A DNA stretch of 55,107 bases from Acidimicrobiales bacterium (GTDB lineage Bacteria; Actinomycetota; Acidimicrobiia; Acidimicrobiales; Iamiaceae), in assembly GCA_030447445.1 (NCBI GenBank), contig JAUJOW010000001.1:644538-699644 (forward strand). Direction: 5' to 3'. This document shows, one piece after another, positions 1 to 10,357 of the stretch. The position numbers were made by a program, and so were the translations under genes. The notes under the pieces were generated by a model. That model saw nothing but the letters and a program-made list of their open reading frames with translations, ran no database searches and had not been told where the DNA came from. Each line of letters begins with the position of its first letter. The stretch's first letter is position 1.

Positions 1-60
1 GGTGGCGACGGTGGCGGCGGTGGCGGCGGTGCGACGACCGGGATCCACGATGGGCGACGG

Positions 61-66
61 TACCGT
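61..66 (+). promoter_or_regulatory. -10-like hexamer, leaderless promoter of prolyl oligopeptidase gene
   Basis: TACCGT ends 8 nt before the GTG start at 75, matching the TANNNT spacing seen before many genes here. No Shine-Dalgarno sequence is visible, so the transcript probably begins at or next to the start codon. Inference from position only. Confidence 0.45.
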
Positions 67-74
67 CACCGCTC

Positions 75-2180
75 GTGCCCTCACCCGACGACGTCGCTGC
101 CGCCGCCGCTCTCGGGGTGCCGAGCCCGCCGCAGGACCGGCGCGACGACGTGGTCGACGTGGTGCACGGGGTGCCGGTGGCCGACCCGTACCGCTGGCTG
201 GAGGACGGCCGAGCGGAGGCCACCCAGGCGTGGACGACGGCCCAGAACGCCCGCACCCGCCAGGTGCTCGACGCCCTCCCCGGTCGACCGGCGCTGCACG
301 CCCGGCTCGGCGAGCTGCTGGAGGTGCGGGTCGTGGCCGGAGCGCTGGTGGCCGGCGAGGCCCTCTTCACGGTGGAACGGGGCGGCGGCCTCGACCAGGC
401 GGCGCTGTTCGTGCGGTCCGCCGTCGGCGACCCCGCCGACGAGCCTCGCCTGCTGGTCGACCCGCAGGCGCTCCTGGCCGAGGAGACGGCGGCGCTGGAC
501 TGGTACCACCCGTCGCCCGACGGCCGGCTCGTGGCCTTCGGGACCTCGACGAGTGGCGACGAGCGCAGCACGCTGCGGGTGCTCGACGTGGCCCACGGCG
601 CTCTCCTCGACGACGTGATCCCCCACACCCGGGCGGCGTCGGTGGCCTGGCTGCCCGGCGGTGAGGCCTTCGCCTACACCCGCTACCCGGCGCCGGAGGC
701 CGTGCCCGCCGACGAGCGGGGCTACCACCGGACGGTCTGGTGGCACGAGCTCGGTGCCCACCCCGGCCACGACGAGCTGGTCTTCGGGGAGCTGCCCGAT
801 CCGACGGCGTGGCCGGACGTGTCGCTCTCGCTCGACGGCCGCTGGCTCCTCGTGCACGTCGCCCTCGGCTGGGACCACGTCGAGGTCCACCTCGTCGACC
901 GGGAGACCGGCCACCGCACCACGGTCATCGAGGGCGTCGACGTGGTCAGCGCCTTCCGGGTGGTCGAGGACCGCCTCGTCGGCACGACGACCCTCGACGC
1001 GCCCAGGGGGCGGGTGGTCAGTGCTCCCCTCGACCGGCCCACACCGGCGCGCTGGGTCGATCTGGTGCCCGAGTCCGACGCCGTGATCGGCGGGCTGGTG
1101 GCCACCGAGCGGTCGCTGCTCGTGGTCTCGACCCGGAGCGCCGTCTCGCATCTCCACCGCTACGACCTCGACGGCGGTGCATCGCCCGACGGCGGGGAGG
1201 TGGCGCTGCCCGGCCTCGGGACGGTGGTGTCCCTCGACGGCAGCGACCAACGTGACGAGGCGTGGCTCTCCCTCGCCTCGTTCGCCCGCCCACCGCAGCT
1301 CTTCCGTTGGACCGAGCGGGCCGGCGTCGAGCCCTGGTCACCGGCACCGGAAGCGGTCGACGCCGACCGGTTCCACGTCGAGCAGGTGCGCTACCCCTCT
1401 ACCGACGGGACGCCGATCCCGATGTTCCTCGTCCGGTCGACGACCACCACGCCGACGGCGTCCACCCCGACGGTGCTCGCCGGCTATGGCGGCTTCGCGG
1501 CCACCATGGGCCCCGAGTACAGCGCCTCCATCGTGGCCCACTGCGAGGCCGGCGGGGTGTGGGCGGTGGCCGGCATCCGAGGGGGCTCGGAGGAGGGCGA
1601 GGAGTGGCACCAGGCCGGCATGAGAGCGCACAAGCAGCAGGTGTTCGACGACTTCGCCGCCGCCGCTGGCTGGCTGGTGGCCGAGGGTCGCACCTCCCCC
1701 CGCCGTCTGGCGGTGCGGGGCGGGAGCAACGGTGGGCTGCTCGTCGCCGCCACCCTCACCCAGCGCCCCGACCTCTGCCGGGCCGTCCACTGCGCCGTTC
1801 CCCTCACCGACATGGTCCGCTTCCCCCGGTTCCTCATCGCCCGGCTCTGGATCCCCGAGTACGGCGACCCCGACGTGGCCGTGGACTTCGCCTGGCTCCA
1901 CGCCTACTCGCCCTACCACCGGGTGGTCGACGGCACCTGTTACCCGTCGGTGCTCGTGACCACCGGCGAGGAGGACTCCCGCGTCGATCCCAGCCACGCC
2001 CGGAAGTTCGCCGCCCGGCTCCAGGCGGCCACCTCGTGCGGCGAGGACCACCCGATCCTCGTGCGGGTCGAGTCCCGGGCCGGTCACGGCCAGGGCAAGC
2101 CGGTGTCACGGCTGGCCGACGAAGCCGCCGACATGCTGGCCTTCCTCCACTGGCAGCTCGGCGTCGACGGCGGTGGCTGA
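75..2180 (+). CDS. Prolyl oligopeptidase family serine peptidase (S9A)
   Basis: A 701-residue protein of the usual size for prolyl oligopeptidase, which cuts short peptides after proline in the cytoplasm. The N-terminal half (about 30-400) fits the beta-propeller gate, beginning with the typical DPYRWLED segment. The C-terminal hydrolase holds the nucleophile Ser551 in GGSNGG, the acid Asp634 in EEDSRV, and His671 in AGHGQG, so the catalytic triad is intact. The reading frame stays open to the window edge, so an upstream start cannot be excluded; GTG at 75 is preferred because it follows a TACCGT hexamer and matches the family N-terminus. It is convergent with the kinase gene, only 11 nt away. 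No signal peptide is visible. Family assignment is firm; substrate is inferred. Confidence 0.93.
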   Translation: MPSPDDVAAAAALGVPSPPQDRRDDVVDVVHGVPVADPYRWLEDGRAEATQAWTTAQNARTRQVLDALPGRPALHARLGELLEVRVVAGALVAGEALFTVERGGGLDQAALFVRSAVGDPADEPRLLVDPQALLAEETAALDWYHPSPDGRLVAFGTSTSGDERSTLRVLDVAHGALLDDVIPHTRAASVAWLPGGEAFAYTRYPAPEAVPADERGYHRTVWWHELGAHPGHDELVFGELPDPTAWPDVSLSLDGRWLLVHVALGWDHVEVHLVDRETGHRTTVIEGVDVVSAFRVVEDRLVGTTTLDAPRGRVVSAPLDRPTPARWVDLVPESDAVIGGLVATERSLLVVSTRSAVSHLHRYDLDGGASPDGGEVALPGLGTVVSLDGSDQRDEAWLSLASFARPPQLFRWTERAGVEPWSPAPEAVDADRFHVEQVRYPSTDGTPIPMFLVRSTTTTPTASTPTVLAGYGGFAATMGPEYSASIVAHCEAGGVWAVAGIRGGSEEGEEWHQAGMRAHKQQVFDDFAAAAGWLVAEGRTSPRRLAVRGGSNGGLLVAATLTQRPDLCRAVHCAVPLTDMVRFPRFLIARLWIPEYGDPDVAVDFAWLHAYSPYHRVVDGTCYPSVLVTTGEEDSRVDPSHARKFAARLQAATSCGEDHPILVRVESRAGHGQGKPVSRLADEAADMLAFLHWQLGVDGGG

Positions 2181-2191
2181 CGCCTTCAGAT

Positions 2192-4329
<2,138 letters not shown>

Positions 4330-4338
4330 GGCCGGACC

Positions 4339-4344
4339 AGGCTA
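4339..4344 (-). promoter_or_regulatory. -10-like hexamer of kinase gene
   Basis: TAGCCT on the minus strand ends 9 nt before the GTG at 4329. It overlaps the TAG stop codon of the upstream DUF983 gene, so the kinase may have its own leaderless transcript as well as read-through. Confidence 0.45.
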
Positions 4345-4800
4345 GGGCGCCTCGTCGTCACCGCCGCCGAGGGCGTCGCGGGCGGCAACGATCTCGTCCA
4401 GCTCGAGCGGCGTCATGGCAAGGTCGATGGCCGACCAGATGGTGCGGGCGAACGGGTAGGCGACGAGGGGGGCCACGACGGCGAACGTGAGGGCGATGGC
4501 CAGCACGGGCAGGACGCTCACGTCGCGGTTGGCGTCCTTCACGAACACGAAGACCATGATGGCCACGAACAGGAGACCTTCGGTGATGGCGAAGTTGATG
4601 AGGTAGGCGCCGACGAAGAACCCCGGCTCACGCTCGAACTTGAACCCGCACCCCGGGCAGCGCTCCCGCATGCGGAACCAGCCGCGGTAGATGCGACCGG
4701 CGCCGCAACGAGGGCAGCGCTTGCGCAGGCCCCGCTTGAGCATCACGTCCCACGTCGCCGGCGGGCCGACCACGTCGTCGGGACCCAGGTCGTCGGCCAT
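4342..4800 (-). CDS. DUF983 family membrane protein
   Basis: A 152-residue protein with an N-terminal four-cysteine zinc-ribbon pattern (CPRCGAGRIY and CPGCGFKF at about residues 29-53), then two membrane helices (about 68-88 and 95-118) separated by a short loop. This cysteine plus two-helix layout is typical of the DUF983 family, whose biochemical role is unknown. The ATG at 4800 matches the domain start. It lies 32 nt downstream of the F420-type reductase gene and 12 nt upstream of the kinase start, so the three minus-strand genes may be co-transcribed. The acidic C-terminus (GGGDDEAP) is unremarkable. Confidence 0.8.
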   Translation of the reverse strand: MADDLGPDDVVGPPATWDVMLKRGLRKRCPRCGAGRIYRGWFRMRERCPGCGFKFEREPGFFVGAYLINFAITEGLLFVAIMVFVFVKDANRDVSVLPVLAIALTFAVVAPLVAYPFARTIWSAIDLAMTPLELDEIVAARDALGGGDDEAP

Positions 4801-4832
4801 CGGGGGACCGCCGTCTCCGGGGCGACGCTCTC

Positions 4833-5267
4833 TCAGTTCCGGGGCTCGAGGATCACCAGCGGAATGTCCCGATCGGTGCGCTTCTGGTAGCCGGCGTAGC
4901 CCTTGTAGGCCTTCGTGCAGCGGGGCCACAGCTCCGCCTTCTCCTCGGCGGTGGCCACCCGAGCCCGCATCGGGCGGGTGTGCCCCTCCATGGTCACCTC
5001 GACGTCGGGGTCGTCCCGCAGGTTGAGGAACCAGGCGGGGTGGCGGTCGTCGCCGCCGTAGGACGCCACGAGGACCACGGTGTCGCCGTCGTGCACGGGC
5101 GAGGTCAGCATGGTCGTGCGGGGCTTGCCGCTCTTGCGGCCGGTGGTGGTGAGCATGACCACCGGCATGCCCAGGGCACGGCCGGCCACCCGACCCTTGG
5201 TGGTCCGGAAGACCTGTTCGTGCAGGCCGGTGACGAGCCGGGCCACCGCGTCCTTGGGTCGCATCAT
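4833..5267 (-). CDS. Deazaflavin (F420)-dependent nitroreductase-like protein
   Basis: A 144-residue protein of the DDN-like flavin/F420-binding split-barrel family. Visible family signatures are LTTTGRKSGKPRTTML, the VASYGGDDRHPAWFLNL segment near the middle and a TDRDIPLVILEP tail. Mycobacterial relatives use reduced F420 to reduce quinones or nitroaromatics; the substrate here cannot be told. Two ATG codons lie together (5267 and 5264); the first is chosen because a TACCGT hexamer ends 6 nt before it, suggesting a leaderless mRNA. It is divergent from the CMD gene at 5415. Its presence implies an F420-making organism, which suits an actinobacterium. Confidence 0.85.
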   Translation of the reverse strand: MMRPKDAVARLVTGLHEQVFRTTKGRVAGRALGMPVVMLTTTGRKSGKPRTTMLTSPVHDGDTVVLVASYGGDDRHPAWFLNLRDDPDVEVTMEGHTRPMRARVATAEEKAELWPRCTKAYKGYAGYQKRTDRDIPLVILEPRN

Positions 5268-5273
5268 GCCCGG

Positions 5274-5279
5274 ACGGTA
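5274..5279 (-). promoter_or_regulatory. -10-like hexamer of F420-type reductase gene
   Basis: TACCGT on the minus strand, 6 nt before the ATG at 5267. Fits the leaderless pattern of the window. Confidence 0.45.
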
Positions 5280-5401
5280 CCGCTCGCCGGACCCTCGCCG
5301 CCGCCCGCCCCGACGTGGGGGCTCCCCGCCGCCGGAATCCGAGGGTCGGCGGCGATCGACCCCGATTCGCCACCACCCGGAGCCTGACGCCGTGCCGTCG
5401 G

Positions 5402-5407
5402 TAAGGT
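5402..5407 (+). promoter_or_regulatory. -10-like hexamer of CMD-family gene
   Basis: TAAGGT ends 7 nt before the ATG at 5415, with no Shine-Dalgarno sequence between them. Confidence 0.45.
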
Positions 5408-5414
5408 CGGTGCG

Positions 5415-5975
5415 ATGGCCGACCGCCCCACCTCGCCCCGCATCCCGCCTCTCAGCGCGGACGAGCTCGACGACCAGGCCCGTGAGCTCCTCGACGGGGT
5501 GGTGGTCGAGGGCTCGGCGGCATGGGACATCTTCGCCACGCTGGTCCGCCACCCCGGGCTCTTCCGACGCTGGCTGCCCTTCGGGGGCAAGCTGCTCACC
5601 GGGAAGCTCCCGGCCCGCGACCGCGAGCTGCTGATCCTGCGGACCGGCTGGCGCTGCCGGGCGGAGTACGAGTGGGGACAGCACGTGCTGATCGGTCGCT
5701 CGCTGGGCCTCGACGGCGACGACATCGACCGGGTCAAGGCCGGCCCCGAGGCGCCGGGCTGGGCACCGTTCGACGCCACCCTCCTGCGGGCCGCCGACGA
5801 GCTCCACGACGACGGCCACATCACCGACGCCACCTGGGCCGCCCTGGCCGAGCGTTACGACGAACGCCAGCTCATCGAGGTCCCGATGGTGGTCGGCCAC
5901 TACCACCTCGTGTCGTTCACGCTGAACTCCCTCGGCGTGCAGCGCGAAGCCGGCGTCCCCGGCTTCGACGGATGA
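5415..5975 (+). CDS. Carboxymuconolactone decarboxylase (CMD/AhpD-like) family protein
   Basis: A 186-residue all-helical protein with the CMD-family core: LPARDRELLILRTGWRC at about residues 65-81, followed by EYEWGQHV and a VVGHYHLVSF helix near the end. The AhpD Cys-x-x-Cys pair is absent: only one cysteine (in GWRCRAEYEW) is seen, with Glu and His residues nearby, so a peroxidase role is not supported. Such proteins in actinobacteria often sit beside SDR or acyl-CoA genes. It is followed 12 nt later by an SDR gene on the same strand, so the two are likely co-transcribed from the leaderless promoter at 5402. Function beyond family is unknown. Confidence 0.82.
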   Translation: MADRPTSPRIPPLSADELDDQARELLDGVVVEGSAAWDIFATLVRHPGLFRRWLPFGGKLLTGKLPARDRELLILRTGWRCRAEYEWGQHVLIGRSLGLDGDDIDRVKAGPEAPGWAPFDATLLRAADELHDDGHITDATWAALAERYDERQLIEVPMVVGHYHLVSFTLNSLGVQREAGVPGFDG

Positions 5976-5987
5976 GCCGATGAGCCG

Positions 5988-6761
5988 ATGAGCGACGGTC
6001 GGTTGGCCGGGCGGCGGGTGCTCGTGGTCGGCGCCGGCACCCAGCCCTCCGATGACCCCGACGCACCGGTGGGCAACGGGCGGGCCATCGCCGTGGCCGC
6101 CGCCCGGGAAGGGGCGGCGGTGGTCTGCGCCGATCGGGACCGTGGCGCCGCGGAGGAGACGGCGAGCTGGATCGAGACCGACGGCGGGACGGCGACTGTG
6201 GTGGTCGGCGACGTGTCCACCGAGGAGAGTTGCGTGACCGTGGTGGCCGAGGCCGCCGGTGGCGACGGGCTCGGCGGCGTGGTGCTGAACGTCGGCATCG
6301 GGCGAGGGGGAGGCCTGGCCGGCACCACCGCCGAGGACTGGGACACCACCTTCGCCATCAACCTGCGCAGCCACTTCCTGGTGGCCCGCGAGGCCTTGCC
6401 GCAGCTCGACGAAGGGGGGTCGTTCGTCTTCATCAGCTCGGTGGCTGGTCTCAAGCCGGGTAGCCGCCTCCCCGCCTACGACGCCTCGAAGGCCGGCCTG
6501 GCCGGGCTGTGCCGGCATGTCGCCCTGGAGGGGGCGCGGAGAGGCGTGCGGGCCAACGTCGTGGCGCCCGGGCTGATCGACACGCCGCTCGGTCGGTGGG
6601 CGTCGCGAGGGCGGGCGTCGCGGGACCGCACCCCTGTCCCGCTCGGCCGCCAGGGCACGGCCTGGGAGGTGGCGGCGGCCACCGTGTTCCTCCTCAGCGA
6701 CGAGGCCAGCTACATCACCGGCCAGACCCTGGCCGTCGACGGCGGCCTGACCCTAATCTGA
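5988..6761 (+). CDS. SDR family NAD(P)-dependent oxidoreductase
   Basis: A 257-residue classical short-chain dehydrogenase/reductase. The catalytic triad is Ser151, Tyr164 and Lys168 (Ser 13 residues before Tyr, YDASK motif). The cofactor loop is stretched: between GAGT and NGRA it carries about ten extra residues (QPSDDPDAPV), so the usual TGxxxGxG becomes GAGT...VGNGRA. Asp49-Arg50 after the second strand suggests how the cofactor ribose is held. The C-terminus (ITGQTLAVDGGLTLI) is typical of FabG-like enzymes. It follows the CMD gene closely and ends 2 nt from the convergent transporter gene. The substrate is unknown. Confidence 0.9.
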   Translation: MSDGRLAGRRVLVVGAGTQPSDDPDAPVGNGRAIAVAAAREGAAVVCADRDRGAAEETASWIETDGGTATVVVGDVSTEESCVTVVAEAAGGDGLGGVVLNVGIGRGGGLAGTTAEDWDTTFAINLRSHFLVAREALPQLDEGGSFVFISSVAGLKPGSRLPAYDASKAGLAGLCRHVALEGARRGVRANVVAPGLIDTPLGRWASRGRASRDRTPVPLGRQGTAWEVAAATVFLLSDEASYITGQTLAVDGGLTLI

Positions 6762-6763
6762 CC

Positions 6764-7423
6764 TCACCCGCCCAGGCGGCGACCAGCCCCGTCGCAGCAG
6801 CCGTCGCCCCGCCACGTCTCTCGGCCCTCGCGCACGGCCAGGCCGGCGATGACCAGCGCAGCCAGTGGGTCGGCCCACCACCACCCGATGGTGGCGTTCA
6901 AGAGGAGGCCGACCAGGAGGATGGCCGAGAGGTACGCGCAGAGTGCGGTCTCGGTCGAGTCGGCCACGAGCACGGCGTTGCCGAGCGCCTGGCCCGTTCG
7001 CCGCTTGGCCCACGCCAGTGCCGGCATGACGGCGAGCGACACGGCCGCCAAGCCGATCCCGAGCGGCGACTCGCCAGCCTCCTGCCCCGAGATCAGGTCG
7101 CGAGCGGCCTCGGTGACGACGTAGGCGGCGAGGAGGAAGAAGGACACGGCAATGAGCCGCAACGCGCGCTCCTCTCGCTCCTCAGGACCGCCCCTGAGCT
7201 GCCAGAGGACAACGGTGGCGGCGAAGACCTCGACGAAGGAGTCCAGACCGAAGCCGACGAGTGCGAGCGAGCTGGCGCTGACACCGGCACCGATGGCGAC
7301 GGCGCCCTCGATGGCGTTCCAGCCGATCGTCGACCACGCGAGCAGACGACCCCGACGCTGGAGCTCCTCGCGGGTGGAGGCCGGGGCGGCGACATCCGAC
7401 AGCACTCGACGCCGGGTCGTCAC
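6764..7423 (-). CDS. CDF-like cation transporter family membrane protein
   Basis: A 219-residue protein with five to six membrane helices. GFGLDSFVE in the second helix and ADSTETALCAYLS in the fifth match the paired metal-site positions of cation diffusion facilitators, though the classical HxxxD is replaced by Asp/Glu-rich versions. The usual cytoplasmic C-terminal metal domain is absent; instead the protein ends shortly after the last helix with GDGCCDG, a possible metal-binding Cys pair. Its GTG start at 7423 overlaps the murJ stop by 4 nt, so it is translationally coupled to murJ. Heavy-metal or divalent-cation efflux is inferred from family only. Confidence 0.75.
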   Translation of the reverse strand: MTTRRRVLSDVAAPASTREELQRRGRLLAWSTIGWNAIEGAVAIGAGVSASSLALVGFGLDSFVEVFAATVVLWQLRGGPEEREERALRLIAVSFFLLAAYVVTEAARDLISGQEAGESPLGIGLAAVSLAVMPALAWAKRRTGQALGNAVLVADSTETALCAYLSAILLVGLLLNATIGWWWADPLAALVIAGLAVREGRETWRGDGCCDGAGRRLGG

Positions 7424-9114
7424 CGAGCCGGCTGATGGCGGGACCGCCGCCGGTTGGCGAGCTCGGTGACCTCAGGGACCCGGAAGGCCAGCGTGGCGCC
7501 GGCGTACACGATGGATCCCGTGACCACGCCCAGCAGCGTCCGGATGAGCGGCCCGGCACCACCAGGACCGTCGGTGAGGCCGAGCACCACCCACACGGCG
7601 GCGGCCATCACGGCCGTGGCGGCGGCGGCGCGCACCATGGTCGGCAAGGAGTCCCGCAGACCGAGGCCGCCGATGCGCCGGCCGAGCACGCCCAGCGATG
7701 CGACCGCCGCCACCGTGGCGGCGGCGGAGAAGGCCAGGGCCAGTCCCTCGGCGAACCAGATGCCCACGAGCGCCAGCGCCAGCAACACGTGGAGGCCGTT
7801 CTCGACGAGGTTGAGGAAGAACGGGGTGCGGGTGTCCTGCAGGGCGTAGAAGCCCCGGATGGTGAACACGTTCACCGAGAACCCCAGGAGCCCGAGGGCG
7901 AAGGCGGCCAGGACGTCACCGGTGAGGGCAGCGTCACCGCTGTCGAACTGCCCCCGTTGGAGGAGGCTGAGGACAAGCGGCCGGGCCAGCAGTGCGTAGC
8001 CGACGGAGGCGGGGAGGACGACGAGGACGAGCAACCGCAGGCCGAGGGCGAACCGCTCCCGGTAGCCGGCGAGGTCCTTCCGTGACGCGAAGGCCGAGAG
8101 GTCAGGGACGAAGGTGGTCATGAGCGACACCGCGAACAGGCCGTGGGGCAGGTGGAAGAAGACGAAGGCGGTGATGTACGCCGTCCAGTCGCCGTCGCGG
8201 CGGCCGGCGAGGATGGTGACGATGACCAGTGTCACCTGGTTGGTGGCGAAGTAGCAGAGAGTCCAACCGGAGAGGGAGCCGACCTTTCGCACCGACGGGT
8301 GGCGCCAGTCGGGGTTCCAGCGCATCCGGAAGCCGGCTCGCCGCAGCGCCGGCCAGAGCACGAGGGTCATGGCGACTATGCCGGCGGTGGTCCCGGCCCC
8401 GAGCAGCACCAACAGCGTCGTGTCCTCGCGGACCAGGTCCAGGGTGAGGGGTTCGCCGGCGACGCGGGGCAGCGCCAGCAGGACCGAACACAGCAGGACG
8501 TTGTTGAGCAGCGGAGCGAAGGCCGGCGCCGCGAACGTCCGCCTGGCGTTGAGCACGGCCGTGGCGAGGGCGGTCAACCCGTAGAAGAGCACCTGGGGCA
8601 TGAACAGCCGGGTGAGGGGGATCCCCACATCGGCCACCCGGGCGGCGTCGTCGCGGCTGAAGGTGTAGAGCCGGAAGATCCACGGCGCCGCCAGCACGGC
8701 GGCGACGGTGAGAGCGACGAGCACCGAGACGGTGACGGTGACCACCGCCGACGCGCCCTCGTCGTCGTCGCGCTCGAGCTGGTCGACGAAGACCGGGACC
8801 AGAGTGGCGGAGAGGATGCCGCCGAGGAGCAGGTCGTAGATGACGTTGGGGCTGGTGTTGGCGATCAGGTAGGTGTCGGCGAGGCCGCCGGTGCGACCGA
8901 GTACGGCCACCAGCACACCCACCCGCACCATGCCCGAGACGCGGCTGAGGGCGGTCCCGACCCCCACGAGGGCACTGGACCGCACCAGTCGACTGGTGGC
9001 CGACTGCAGGTCCTGCTCGGCGAGGACGCCGGCCTCGGTGACCGCCAGTCCCTCCCCCACCCTCGATGTCGCGTCGACTGTGGCGTCGACGGTGCCGTTC
9101 CTGTCGTCGTTCAC
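7420..9114 (-). CDS. murJ: Lipid II flippase MurJ (MviN family)
   Basis: A 564-residue polytopic membrane protein with about 14 hydrophobic segments and MurJ-family landmarks: an N-terminal SRVSGMVRVGVLVAVLG segment, then NVIYDLLLGGILSATLVPVFV, and the FVFFHLPHGLFAVSLMTTF stretch in the middle. MurJ moves lipid II across the plasma membrane for peptidoglycan synthesis. The N-terminus carries a 40-residue hydrophilic extension before the first helix. The GTG at 9114 is used. It is divergent from the L,D-transpeptidase gene, another cell-wall gene, and its stop overlaps the start of the downstream transporter gene. Confidence 0.93.
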   Translation of the reverse strand: MNDDRNGTVDATVDATSRVGEGLAVTEAGVLAEQDLQSATSRLVRSSALVGVGTALSRVSGMVRVGVLVAVLGRTGGLADTYLIANTSPNVIYDLLLGGILSATLVPVFVDQLERDDDEGASAVVTVTVSVLVALTVAAVLAAPWIFRLYTFSRDDAARVADVGIPLTRLFMPQVLFYGLTALATAVLNARRTFAAPAFAPLLNNVLLCSVLLALPRVAGEPLTLDLVREDTTLLVLLGAGTTAGIVAMTLVLWPALRRAGFRMRWNPDWRHPSVRKVGSLSGWTLCYFATNQVTLVIVTILAGRRDGDWTAYITAFVFFHLPHGLFAVSLMTTFVPDLSAFASRKDLAGYRERFALGLRLLVLVVLPASVGYALLARPLVLSLLQRGQFDSGDAALTGDVLAAFALGLLGFSVNVFTIRGFYALQDTRTPFFLNLVENGLHVLLALALVGIWFAEGLALAFSAAATVAAVASLGVLGRRIGGLGLRDSLPTMVRAAAATAVMAAAVWVVLGLTDGPGGAGPLIRTLLGVVTGSIVYAGATLAFRVPEVTELANRRRSRHQPAR

Positions 9115-9337
9115 GCCGACGGCGGGTGAAGCAGCGAGCGGACGGACTGCATCACCGCCCCATGGTGACAGACCGGTTCCAGCGCCCCGCTCGACGCATC
9201 AAGCGAACGAGTGGGGGCGTGTGGTGCTTCCTGGGGTGGCGCGTGCGCGCGTGCGTGGTCGGTACGCTTCCCAGCCGGTGCTGCGGGCGATACGACTCGC
9301 CCATCGCCGTCCCGGGCGAAGCGAGCAGAGGAGCACG

Positions 9338-10291
9338 ATGAGCCACGGCCAGCGGGTCCGGCCCGCGGCGAGCCACAGGGGCTGGTTCCTCGGCCGCCGA
9401 ACCGGCGGGCGCCGACGGCCGCCGCTGGTTGTCCTCGCCGCCGCCCTGCTGGCCCTGTTGGCCGCCGCCTGCGGCAGCGAGGACGAGGGCGGTTCCGCCA
9501 CCCGGTCGTCGACCACCATCGCCTCCAGAGGCGGAGCCGGTGAGGAAGCCGGCTCCAGCTCGCGTCGCTCCGGTCCAGGGGCCTCCGGGAAGACGGCATC
9601 CGACGAGACGCTCCCAGGGCTGGGCGACGGCCCTCGCGCCGAGGAGACACCGCTCGACGAGCTCCCCCCCGGCGAGAGGCCGGCACCAGACCCTCCTCCG
9701 GCCCCCGAGCCCCCCGCGCCCCCCGGCGACCCCGTGCTCCGATCCGGCGGCGAGGGTCCCGCCGTCGCCGAGCTCCAACTTCGCCTCGCCTCCCTTGGCT
9801 ACTGGGTGGGCGACGGGGACGCCCACTACGGCGCGCTGACCAGCCAGGCGGTGATGGCCTTCCAGAAGGTCGAAGGTCTCGAGCGCGACGGCATCGCCGG
9901 GCCGGTGACCTGGCTGCGGTTGGCGGCGGCCCGGCGGCCGGCTCCCATCGGCATCGCCGACGGCGTCGAGATCGACCTCGGTCGGCAGGTGCTGTTCGTT
10001 GTGCAAGCCGGCCAGGTGGTCGAGATCCACAACACCTCGACGGGCCGACCCGGATGGGCCACACCACCCGGCCGGTTCGCCGTCGACCGGCAGATCGACG
10101 GCATGCGCCACGCCCCCCTCGGCAACCTGTGGCGGCCCAAGTACTTCAACAGCGGCATCGCGGTGCACGGGGCGGCCTCGATCCCGGCCCAGCCGGCGTC
10201 GCACGGCTGCGCCCGGGTCAGCATGGCGGCCATGGACCACCTCTGGGAATCCGGTCGGCTGGCCATGGGGAGCCCCGTCGTCGTCTACTGA
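9338..10291 (+). CDS. Lipoprotein L,D-transpeptidase with peptidoglycan-binding domain
   Basis: A 317-residue exported enzyme that would cross-link peptidoglycan through 3-3 bonds. A twin-arginine-rich N-terminus leads into a hydrophobic segment and a lipobox LAAAC with Cys45. A long Ser/Pro-rich linker (about 50-130) precedes a peptidoglycan-binding type 1 domain (about 133-190; AELQLRLASLGYW and AVMAFQKVEGLERDGI), then a YkuD domain with His289 and catalytic Cys291 in SHGCARVSM and an upstream VHGAA. The ATG at 9338 is chosen because of the GAGGAG ribosome site just before it; the frame is open upstream to 8873 but that part is antisense to murJ. The 223-nt gap to murJ should hold both promoters; TACGCT at 9263 is a candidate -10. 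Confidence 0.92.
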   Translation: MSHGQRVRPAASHRGWFLGRRTGGRRRPPLVVLAAALLALLAAACGSEDEGGSATRSSTTIASRGGAGEEAGSSSRRSGPGASGKTASDETLPGLGDGPRAEETPLDELPPGERPAPDPPPAPEPPAPPGDPVLRSGGEGPAVAELQLRLASLGYWVGDGDAHYGALTSQAVMAFQKVEGLERDGIAGPVTWLRLAAARRPAPIGIADGVEIDLGRQVLFVVQAGQVVEIHNTSTGRPGWATPPGRFAVDRQIDGMRHAPLGNLWRPKYFNSGIAVHGAASIPAQPASHGCARVSMAAMDHLWESGRLAMGSPVVVY

Positions 10292-10321
10292 CGCAAAGCA
10301 CCTCCGCCCCGCGCAACCGGG

Positions 10322-10351
10322 TTGACGCCCGACCCGGCGGCCCGACAGGGT
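10322..10351 (+). promoter_or_regulatory. Canonical-looking -35/-10 promoter of thioesterase gene
   Basis: TTGACG (10322-10327) lies 18 nt from CAGGGT (10346-10351), and the GTG at 10358 is 6 nt further on. This arrangement makes the TTG at 10322 a -35 box rather than a start codon. Confidence 0.5.
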
Positions 10352-10357
10352 GCAGCC

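Noticed and set aside
1-74. GGTGGC-type repeat as a regulatory element
   Set aside because: Short window-edge low-complexity sequence; cannot be judged, and may be coding.
8873-9337. N-terminal extension of the L,D-transpeptidase frame
   Set aside because: Antisense to murJ; the true ATG at 9338 has a ribosome site and lipoprotein signal.
10322-10357. TTG at 10322 as thioesterase start
   Set aside because: TTGACG fits a -35 box with a -10 18 nt away and a GTG 6 nt later.
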